Assembly (NCBI GenBank): GCA_977017575.1
Contig: CDRNVI010000184.1
Location: 1-64,000 of the forward strand
DNA: 64,000 nucleotides
Direction: 5' to 3'
Source: Paramoeba atlantica
Taxonomy: Eukaryota; Discosea
Position 1 is the first letter of the stretch. Every line of letters begins with the position of its first letter. Shown in pieces: positions 55,952-64,000 of this stretch. Under the pieces are notes generated by a model. That model worked only from the letters and a program-made list of their open reading frames with translations, ran no database searches and was not told the DNA's origin. Position numbers and translations under genes: made by a program.

Positions 55952-58095
55952 AATAGAAGGCAGGAACTAGCTGCTATTCTTTTACAGATCTTGAGTTTTT
56001 CTTTATTTTGAAGCTTGTTTATATTCCAGGAGAGAACTTTCAAGTTAGGGAAACAAGAAAAACATTGAATTTGGAGTAAATTAAGAGGGTTAGATTTCAG
56101 AGAGAGGATTTGAAAATCACAAAGTCTCTCTTGGGGGAAAGGGAAGTTGAGGGAGGTGGGGGGAATAGGAAGTTGAGAAATTAGTTGGGACTTATTGACA
56201 ACCATTAAAGGAGAGGGTTGAAGTTGAGCATCAAATCTCAGGGGGGGAGATTAAAGGAATCCATACTTTTTGATATTTTGATTATTCTTTTTTTCTTTTT
56301 TTTTCTTTTTGTTCACCATCTTTCACTCTATCTTCTGGTATTTCTTTTTTTTTTTTTTAATTAACTTCTAACTTAGAACTTTCTTTCAACTTTTTTCCTT
56401 TTTTTTCTGGTTTTTTCTTTTTTTTTTTTCCTTTTTTTCTTTAAACTTTTCCTCTTTTCCTTTTAAACAATAGAAAAGCTTTCCTGAGGGTTATTTGGGG
56501 ATGATTTTAAGCTTCTATCAAGACTGGCATCCTAAGAACAAGAGGGAAAGGGAGAATCAGCAATTTTTTGGCCATTGCTAGAATGAAAACCAAATGAAAA
56601 AGTTGAAAATTTATGTTCATCTAAATTACTAAAAAAGGTAATGTTTTTCTGATTTTGTAGGCCAGTAACAATGTTCTTTTTTTGGGTTATTTTTTTAGCT
56701 TGTGATCCAGGAACTCCATCAAGGACATCTTTGGAGAGAGGAACACTCTGGACACCAGTGAAGGAAGCAGGAGAAGGGACACCAGTGGAGGAAGAAGGGG
56801 AAGTGACATCAGTGGAAGGAGAAGGGGAGGGGACATCAGTGGAGGGAGAAGAGAAAAAAACACCTCTAGAATTTCTCATCCTATTATTTTTTTCCTTCCC
56901 TGCAAGAATGGTTTTGGAAATTATATTCAATTTTTTAGCTTCTAACATTTTATTTGTATTGCCTTTCAATTTCTTTTTGCTTTGCCTCACTTTTTCTCTA
57001 TCTTTATTGATTATTTCTTCTGTTTCTTCTGCTGATAATTGTCTTGGTCTTTTCTTGAATTTAGCTATGTTTGAAGTAATAAATTGAACTGTTTCAATTA
57101 AAACTTATTGAAGCTTTTTGTTCAGTAATTCATATTTGCTATTTTCAAGGTTTGTAACTATTTTTTTTAGTTTTTTCATTCCCTGCTTCCACCTGAATTG
57201 GGTTGGAAGATCCCCCAGCCATGCTCAAGCTTTCTCACTCATACCAAAACTTATTTCCTCAATCTCTCCTCCTTTCAAAGGGATTTTCATTGTGACTGAC
57301 CCATCACTCTTCTCTTCTTCCTTGTTTTCTTCCTTACTATCAGTCTTTCTTCTTTTGATTATAATTATATCTCCATCACCATCCTCTTCCCTTCTTTCCT
57401 GTTCATTCACTTCCCTCTTTTTTTATTCATTCTTACCTTGTGTTTTAGAGCCTTTGCTCATTTCTTTCTTTTCACTCTCCATTTCAGCAATTTTATCTTT
57501 TTCCTTAAGGCACTGTTCTTTAGTTGATGTTTCTTTTTCATCAATAAATTTCATTTCTTCATACTTCTTTGCATTTGTGATCATGATTTGGTCTTTTTCA
57601 AGACTAAAGTTTTGTTGTTCTTCTTCAAAAAGCTTGCTGATGGCATCTTCTCCTTGTTTCTGAATAATCTCTACAGTGCAAGTAAGGCTTGCAAGATGGT
57701 TCACCCCACAGAAGGGGCACTCAATAAGGAGGTGGTATGGTTTGATTGGTGTTCAAATGGAACACTTGGCTTTAATCAAAATATTGATTTGGATGAATTC
57801 TTTGGTCTTGGCAATAAGGCAAACTAGAGAGAGGGGAATGGATTTGTAGAAGATGATGATGCAGTCCTCAGAGACTTGTACCACTTCTTTGAGATTGAGA
57901 GAGGGAAGGTGGTTCTCTATTGAATAAATTGTAAATCCACTCATTCTCTGAAACTTGAAAAGAGAGTTTGATCTTGATCCCTCACAAATGGACATCATGA
58001 TTAACTCTCCAAATACAAGAACTCTTGAGTTGGTTGGTGATCAGGTTTCCTTTCTTTTTAATAATAGATTGAATCATGAGGATATCCTCCTTCTT
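55952..58095 (-). pseudogene. LINE ORF1 and endonuclease start, inverted copy
   Basis: The minus strand, from 58.09 kb downwards, carries ORF1 from mid-protein (MIQSII, then LPSLNLKEVVQVSEDCIIIF). TGA at 57753 follows KCSI; next come a C-X2-C-X3-H-X5-C motif (CPFCGVNHLASLTC), Lys/Glu-rich coil (GEDAISKLFEEEQQNFSLEK), AWLGDLPTQFRWKQ, and a Ser/Pro repeat STDVPSPSPSTDVTSP. It ends at 55952 just after LKVLSWNINKLQNKEKLKI, the first motif of an AP-type endonuclease (ORF2 start). It is the reverse complement of 60.1-64.0 kb without its SINEs. A TAA replaces a Gln codon near 57110. Confidence 0.75.
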
Positions 58096-58639
58096 CTAAA
58101 AAAAAAACCCTTAGAAATCATCTGAGGGTTCTTTTTTGCTGATATCTTCTCTTTTTCAAGTTTGCTGTGGTAGAAGACCACCCCACAGGGAGCTGAGCAT
58201 ATCTGCTGATAGTCCTCAACTTACTCTATCCAATTATATCTTCCAAAAGCTTTAACTTGTTTTTCAACAGAGTTGCTGAAGGAAATGCTAATTCAATACT
58301 ACTATTTTTGAAAAAAGCAGTCTCAGATATGAACCAAATGATTGCTAAGCTTTGGGAGATGATTGATATTAAGAATGCCTCCCTTTCCACTCACCTTGCT
58401 ACCAAACTCAACTTGTCTCTCATTAAAGGAGCCAGAGTATGCCCCCTCTCCCCAGTAGAAGCTTTTGCCTTCCTCAATGAGATTCCTACCTTCCCCAACT
58501 TCCTGAGAGCTATTGAAAGTCAAACCAACCTCAAGAGAAGTATTAGAGTGGAGACAAGAACCAAACACTATGCCATCCTTGCTCACAAGGAGGAAGATAG
58601 TTTTATGATCCAATCTATTATTGAAGAGAAAGGAAACTA
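58096..58639 (+). repeat. LINE 5'-end unit 1 (leader plus truncated ORF1, A tail)
   Basis: Starts A-run, CCCTTAGAAATCATCTGAGGGTTC (a small hairpin), leader with GCTGTGGTAGAAGACCACCC, then ORF1 N-terminus (58257-58640, LFLKKAVSDMNQMIAKLWEM) to MIQSIIEEKGN, stop, A-run. The same start recurs at 58640 and 59620. Confidence 0.7.
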
Positions 58640-59619
58640 AAAAAAAAAAAAAACCCTTAGAAGTTATCTGAGGGTTCTTTTTTGCTATTATCTTCCCTTT
58701 CTCAAGTTTGCTGTGGTAGAAAACCACCCCACAGGAAGTTGAGCATATCTGCTGATAGCTCTCAACTTACTCCATCCAATTATGTCCTCCAAAAGCTCTA
58801 ACTTGTCCTTCAGCAGAGTTGCTGGAGGAAACACTAATTCAACACCATTATTCCTGAAAAAAACAGTTCCAGGTATGTGTGAGGATAGATGTGAGGAGGG
58901 GAGCAGAATCAACAGAGAAAACAAGAGAAAAGAAAGAGAAACAGAAACTTTGAATTAAAACCTTTATAAGAAGGATCCCCAGCCAACACTAATAGAACAA
59001 GAAAACAACAACAAAGAAACAGAAAAGCAAAAAGAAGAACAACAAAAGGAATTACAACTGAGAAAAGCACAGAATTGCTGAAACTCAACTTAAATCAGAA
59101 TCCCAAGTCAACACAGCAACCAAAGAAGGAAGAAAGCAACAAAATATGATAACAACAAAAGAAGAAAACAGAAAGCAAGCAAAGCAAGCCAAAAAATCAC
59201 AAAGGAAAGCAGAAAGAAAGAGAGAAAGTGACAAGAAAGCAGAAAGAAGGCAGAAAGCAGCAAAGCAGCAAGAAAAAGGGGGCAAAACACAAACATGAAA
59301 ATTGAATAAAAAGAGCACAAAAAATCTTATGATTTTAGCTAAAATTATAATAAAATGGCACATGGCTGTCTGTGAGGCTCAGAGCTCTCTGAAAGGACTA
59401 AAACTCATGATAAAAGGCATTAAGGAAGCTCAGGGAAGGCTCAAGGAGGCTCAAGGAAGCCTGGGGAAGCTCAGGGAAGGTTCTAAAGACACTGAAAAGG
59501 CACTGAAAGGCACAACTTCTGTGTTGGAAGCAGGTCTCACTCCAACATATGAACCAAACAATTGCTAAGCTTTGGGAGATGATTGATATAAAGACTTTGA
59601 AAATCATACAGTAAACTTA
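58640..59619 (+). repeat. LINE 5'-end unit 2, split by a solo LTR
   Basis: The same leader as unit 1. ORF1 is cut at MNQTIAKLWEMIDIK, followed by an unrelated short end and an A-run. The LTR at 58878-59547 lies inside it. Confidence 0.7.
58878..59547. mobile_element. solo LTR (670 bp) with 4-bp target duplication
   Basis: Starts TGTGAGGATAGATG, ends TCTCACTCCAACA (TG...CA), and is flanked by TATG at 58874-58877 and 59548-59551. The uninterrupted target is present at 59845 (CCAGGTATGAACCAAACAAT), proving the insertion. It is the same family as 28881-29275, here with an extra AGCAAAG/AAAGCAG-rich region. ACCTTTATAAGAAGGATCCC is a likely TATA region. Confidence 0.9.
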
Positions 59620-59756
59620 AAAAAAAAACCCTTAGGAATCATTTGAGGGTTCTTTTTTGCTGTTATCTTCCCTTTTTCAAATTTGCTGTGGTAGAAGACC
59701 ACCCCACAGGGAGCTGAGCATATCTGCTGATAGCTTTCAACTTACTCTATCCAATT
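59620..59756 (+). promoter_or_regulatory. LINE leader (5' UTR) of unit 3
   Basis: A-run, CCCTTAGGAATCATTTGAGGGTTC hairpin, then about 100 bp of leader before the ORF1 ATG at 59757. Its threefold occurrence marks the LINE 5' end. Confidence 0.55.
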
Positions 59757-61240
59757 ATGTCCTCCAAAAGCTCTAACCTGTCTTTCAACAGAGTTGCTGG
59801 AGGAAACGCTAATTCAGCACCATTATTCCTGAAAAAAGCAGTCCCAGGTATGAACCAAACAATTGCCAAGCTTTGGGAAATGATTGATATTAAGAATGCC
59901 TCCCTGTCCACTTGCCTTGCTACCAAACTTAACCTGACTCTCATCAAAGGAGCCAGAGTATGCCCCCTCTTCCCAGTAGGAGCTTTTGCCTTCCCCAATG
60001 AGATCTCTATCTTCCCCAACTTCCTGAGAGCTATTGAAAGCCAAACCAACCTCAAGGGAAGTATTAGAGTGGAGGCAAGGGCCAAACACTATGCTATCCT
60101 TGCCCACAAAGAGGAGGATGTCTTCATGATTCAATCTATTATTGAAGAGAAAGAAAACCTGATCATCAACCAACTTGAGAGTTCTTGTATTTGGAGAATC
60201 AATTATAATGCCCATTTGTGGGGGATCAAGATCAAACTCCCTTACCAAGTCTCAGAGAATGAGTGGATTTACAATTTATTTAATAGAGAGGACCACCTTC
60301 CCTCTCTCAATTTTAAAGAAATGATACAAGTCTCTGATGACTGCATCATCATCTTCTATAAGTCCATCCTCCTCTCTCTAGTCCACCTTATTGCCAAGAC
60401 CAAAGGATTCATCCAAATCAACACCTTGATTAAAGCCAAGTGTTCCATTTGAATGCTTACCAAACCATACCACCTCCTTGTTGAGTGCTCCTTATGTGGA
60501 GTAAACCATCTTGTGAGCCTTACTTGCACTACAAAAATCATCTGGAAACAAGGTGAAGATGCTATTAGCAAGCTTTTTGAAGATGAGCAACAAAGCTTTA
60601 GTTTCAAGAAAGACCAAATCATGATCACAAATGCAAAGAAGTATGAAGGAATGAAATTTATTTATAAAAAAGAAAAGCCAACTGAAGAATGGGTCCCTAA
60701 GAAAAAAGTTGAAATTGCTGGAATAGAGAGCAAGGAGGAAGGAATGAGCAATAGCTCTGAAATGGAAGGTAAGAATGAACAAGAAAAGAGGGAAGTGAAT
60801 AAACAGGAAAGAAGGGAAGAAGATGGTGACAAAGATATAATTATGATCAAAGGGAAAGAAGTTGATAGTGAGGAAGAAAACAAGGAGGAGGGGAAGAGGG
60901 ATGGATCAATCACAGTGAAAGTCCCCTTGGAAGGAGGAAAGATCAAAGAAATGAGTTTCAGTATGGGTGAGGAAGCTTGGGCATGGCTGGGGGATCTTCC
61001 AACCAAATTTAGGTAGAAGCAGAAAATGAAAGAACTCAAAAAAACAGTTACAAACCTCAAAAACAGGAAATATAAATTACTGAATGAAAAACTTCAACAA
61101 GTTTTGATTGAAATGGTTAAATTTATTGCTTCAAACACAGCTAGATTCAGGAAAAGACCAAGACAATTATTAGCTGAAGAAACAGGGAAAATAATCAATA
61201 AAGATAGAGAAAAAGTGAGGCAAAGCAAAAAGAAATTGAA
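59757..61240 (+). CDS. LINE ORF1 protein, SINE-interrupted
   Basis: The frame from ATG 59757 (MSSKSSNLSFNRVAGGNANS) runs 695 bp to TGA at 60450 and continues in the same frame (MLTKPYHLLVECSLCG) to TAG at 61014. It then continues again (KQKMKELKKTVTNLKNRKYK) until the SINE at 61241. The N-terminal 220 residues form a globular RNA-binding-type domain (family not recognised). CSLCGVNHLVSLTC is a zinc-knuckle-like motif; the C-terminus is acidic/basic coil. The inverted copy also has TGA at the 60450 site but TGG (Trp) at the 61014 site, so TAG there is a lesion while TGA is conserved in both. ORF1 proteins coat LINE RNA. It continues in fragments to 64.0 kb. Confidence 0.75.
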
Positions 61241-61556
61241 TTGTGGTATAATGGCTTAGTTGGTAAAACAGCTATTGCTTCAATTCAAGGTTGCAGGTTT
61301 AAATTCCAAAGAGGAAAATATTAAAAACATTATTTTCTCTTCCTGCTCACTTGAATGTGAAAAATAGAACAGGTTATTCTCTGCCCTGTTTGCTAAAAAG
61401 CAGAGAATAAATTCCCTGAGAAGGAGTTTAAGTGAATTAAAGGTCTTTGGACCATTTGAACCTAAAAAGGTAAAACTCTATCCTCATTATTTTTAACCTT
61501 AAAAAATTAGTAGCTTTGGGTTAAACCATCATCTAATAAAGTCCAGTGTTAAAAAG
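61241..61556 (+). mobile_element. tRNA-derived SINE-A copy 3
   Basis: Perfect 14-bp target duplications AAAAAGAAATTGAA at 61227-61240 and 61557-61570. Same A and B boxes and tail as copy 1. It interrupts ORF1 of the LINE. Confidence 0.92.
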
Positions 61557-61659
61557 AAAAAGAAATTGAAAGGCAACACAAATAAAATGTTGAAAGTTAA
61601 AAAATCGAACACAATTTCTAAAACCATTCTTGTGAAAAAAGAAAAAAGTGACAGAGTGA

Positions 61660-62512
61660 ATTGTGGCATAATGGCTTAGTTGGTAAAACAGCTATTGCTT
61701 CAATTCAGGGTTGCAGGTTCAAATCTCAAAGAGGAAAATATTAAAAATATTATTTTTTCTTCTTGTTCACTTGAATGTGAAAAATAGAACAGGTTATTCT
61801 CTGCTCTATTTGCTAAAAAGCAGAGAATAAATTCCCTGAGAAGGAGTTTAAGTGAATTAAAGGTCTTTGAGTTGGTGCCTGTAGTTTAGTCATAAATTCA
61901 ACTATGTCCAACCCTGGGGGGGCGAGTTCAAATTCTAGTTTTTCAATATTATGGAAAATTTTTCTGGTACTGTAGAGTGATTTGATTGGAGTGAAGAGCT
62001 TTTGAAGAAGTGTGAAAATCAAAACAGATTACATCTTAGCCCTATCTGCTAAAAAGTTGAGGATAAATTCCTTTATAAGGAGCTTTGAATTATTCTCTCT
62101 TCTGATGTGCATTCTCCAGCCTGAACTTGCAGAAGTTCTAAAGTTCAGTATAAAGACTGACTGAACTAAGCTGAAGTTTAAAACTTCATCTCTCGTTAGA
62201 AGTTAAAAACAAACTAAATTTAATGTAATTCAAATGGCTTAAATTAAGAACTACTAATTGAATAAAGTTTGCCTCAAAAAGAAAAAAAAAAGAATTAAAG
62301 GTCTTTAAACCATTTGAACCTAAAGAGGTGAAACTCTATCCTCATTATTTTTAACCTTAAAAAATTAGTGGCTTTGGGTTAAGTTATCACCTAATAAAGT
62401 CTAGTGTTAAAAAGAAAAAAAAGAGGTGAAATTCTATCTTCATTATCTTTAACTTTAAAAAATTAGTGGCTTTGGGTTAGACTATCACCTAATAAAGTCC
62501 AGTGTTAAAAAG
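61660..62512 (+). mobile_element. tRNA-derived SINE-A copy 4, with nested SINE-B and duplicated tail
   Basis: Target duplications AAAAAAGTGACAGAGTGA (61642) and AAAAAAAGTGACAAAGTGA (62513). The body is split at 61869-62291 by another SINE, and the 3' 90 bp are present twice (62307-62420 and 62424-62512). Confidence 0.88.
61869..62291 (+). mobile_element. SINE-B, nested in SINE-A copy 4
   Basis: A second, different tRNA-like head, GTTGGTGCCTGTAGTTTAGT with B box GCGAGTTCAAATTC, a body ending AATAAAGTTTGCCTC and an A-rich tail. Perfect 15-bp target duplications GAATTAAAGGTCTTT at 61854-61868 and 62292-62306 prove insertion into SINE-A. Confidence 0.9.
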
Positions 62513-62613
62513 AAAAAAAGTGACAAAGTGAGAAACTTTAGAGGTGTTCCTCTCCCATCTTCCTCCACTGGTGTCCCTTCCTCCTCCTCCTCCACTGGTG
62601 TCCCTCCCCCTTC

Positions 62614-62933
62614 TTCTTTTTAACACTGAACTTTATTAGATGATGGCCTAACCCAAAGCCACTAATTTTTTAAGATTAAAGATAACTAGGATAGAGTTTC
62701 ACCTCTTTAGGTTCAAATGGTCTAAAGACCTTTAATTCACTCAAACTCCTTCTCAGGGAATTTATTCTCTGCTTTTTAGCAGACAGGGCAGAGAATAATC
62801 TGTTTTGTTTTTCACATTCAAGTGAGCAGGAAAAGAAAATAATATTTTTAATATTTTCCTCTTTGGGATTTGAACCTGCAACCCTGAATTGAAGCAATAG
62901 CTGTTTTACTAACTAAGCCATCATGCCACAATT
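62614..62933 (-). mobile_element. tRNA-derived SINE-A copy 5
   Basis: Reverse complement of the SINE-A consensus, from the TTTTTAACACTGAACTTTAT tail to GCCATCATGCCACAATT head, inserted in the Ser/Pro repeat region of the LINE. Confidence 0.88.
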
Positions 62934-63160
62934 GTTCCTCTCCCTTCTTCCTCCACTGGTGTCCAAAGTGTCCTTCCCTCTGAAGATGTCTTTGATAAAG
63001 TTCCTAGATCACAAGCCAAAATAGCAATCCAGAAAAAGAACATCACCAGCCTGCAAAACTAAAAAAACACTACCTCTTTTAGTAATTCAGACAAACATGA
63101 ATTTTTAACTTTTTCATTCAGTTCTCATTCTAGCAATGGCCAAAGAATTGTTGATTCCCC

Positions 63161-63484
63161 TTTTTCTTTTTAACACTGGACTTTATTAAGTAATGACCTA
63201 ACCCAAAGCCACTAATTTTTTAAAGTTAAAAATAACAAGGATAGAATTTCACTTCTTTAGGTTCAAATGGTCTAAAGACCTTTAATTCACTTAAACTCCT
63301 TCTCAGGGAATTTATTCTCTGCTTTTTAGTAAACAGGGCAAAGAATAATCTGTTTTGTTTTTCACATTCAAGTGAGCAGGAAGAGAAAATAATGTTTTAA
63401 TATTTTCTTCTTTAGGATTTGAACCTACAACCCTGAATTGAAGCAATAGCTGTTTTATCAACTAAGCCATCATACCACAATTAA
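63161..63484 (-). mobile_element. tRNA-derived SINE-A copy 6
   Basis: Reverse orientation. Target duplications ATTGTTGATTCCCC (63147-63160) and ATTGCTGATTCCCC (63485-63498) flank it. Confidence 0.9.
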
Positions 63485-64000
63485 ATTGCTGATTCCCCCT
63501 TTTCCTCTTGATTTCAAGATGCTGACCTTGATGGAAGCCCAAAATTGTCTCCTGATGACCCTCAGGGAAGCTTCTCTATTGTTTAAAAGGAAAAAAAAGA
63601 AAAGTTTAAAGAAAAAAGAAAAAAAAAAAAAAAAAAAAAAAAAACAGAAAAAAAAGAAAAAAAGTCAAAAGAAAGTTCTAAGTCAGAAGTTAATTAAAAA
63701 AAAGGAAAGAAATACCAAAAAATAGAACAAAAGATGGTGAATAAAAAGAAAAAAAAAGGAAAAAAGAATAATCAAAATATCAGAAAATATGGACTCTTTC
63801 AACCCCTCTCCCTAAGATCTAATGTTCAACTTCAACCCTCTCCTTTAACAATTGTTAACAAATCCCAACTAATCTCTCAACTCTTCAATCCCCCCACCTC
63901 CCTCAACTCCCCTTTCCCCCAAGAGAAACTGTGTGATTCTCAAATCCTTGCTCTGGAATCCAATCCCCCTGAGTTACCACAAATTTGTTATTTTTCTCAG

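Larger units (their letters stand above)
62513..64000 (+). pseudogene. LINE ORF1 3' part running towards ORF2, broken by SINEs
   Basis: Plus-strand counterpart of 55952-57100: the Ser/Pro repeat region (CTCCACTGGTGTCCCTTCC repeated), then CTAGCAATGGCCAAAGAATT, and the stretch before the endonuclease (NKSQLISQLFNPPTS, then CDSQILALESNPPEL). The window ends before the endonuclease SWN motif. Purine-rich sequence at 63590-63780 is a poly-Lys-like tract. Confidence 0.65.

Noticed and set aside
63586..63725. Lys-rich C-terminal frame as a small basic protein
   Set aside because: It is an A-run in decayed LINE sequence, and the inverted counterpart at 56.3-56.4 kb shows matching T-runs with no conserved residues.

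Overview
This is AT-rich nuclear DNA from a protist with a large, repeat-dominated genome. Eukaryotic marks are a 5S rRNA gene, an ADF/cofilin gene, spliceosomal introns, LINEs, tRNA-derived SINEs, Ty1/copia and Ty3/gypsy remnants, a Crypton-type tyrosine recombinase and satellite arrays. Introns of the leucine-rich-repeat (LRR) genes are almost purely pyrimidine on the coding strand along their whole length. That habit is described for Physarum polycephalum introns, so a myxogastrid amoebozoan is my best guess, at low confidence. Most long poly-Phe or poly-Lys/Glu reading frames are these intron tracts and are not genes.

Layout. 0.5-2.6 kb: minus-strand LRR gene relic with one repeat per 72-nt exon. 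3.5-6.4 kb: 5S rRNA, a short palindrome, a PB1/coiled-coil gene (minus) and the ADF/cofilin gene (plus), the only clearly intact host gene. 10.3-11.2 kb: copia RT remnant. 12.1-16.8 kb: satellite with an exact 381-bp dimer period. 17.6-19.6 kb: element with terminal direct repeats carrying only gag. 19.9-22.5 kb: duplicated segment with another PB1 gene. 23.4-24.9 kb: tyrosine recombinase plus long palindrome. 27-30.3 kb: decayed retroelement pieces and a solo LTR. 30.4-32.9 kb: second LRR relic. 33.6-34.5 kb: truncated LINE. 36.3-39.1 kb: two fold-back elements, then a rearranged copy of the 5S/palindrome/PB1/ADF block. 40.7-42.3 kb: inverted copy of 19.9-21 kb. 42.3-47.7 kb: Ty3/gypsy element with both LTRs. 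48.1-52.4 kb: second satellite of the same family, now with an exact 577-bp trimer period. 52.5-64 kb: LINE relics riddled with tRNA-derived SINEs and a second solo LTR.

The most striking observation is coding. The recombinase frame is open for 417 codons except for six in-frame TGA triplets, with no TAA or TAG. Gag, LINE RT/RNase H, LINE ORF1 and the PB1 genes show the same TGA bias. One TGA aligns with a TGG tryptophan codon in a second LINE copy 21 kb away. Either UGA is read as tryptophan (perhaps context-dependently, because the ADF gene appears to end at TGA), or a mutation process strongly favours TGA. The window also records recent satellite homogenisation, palindrome-associated inversion of a gene block, and nested transposition with clear target-site duplications.
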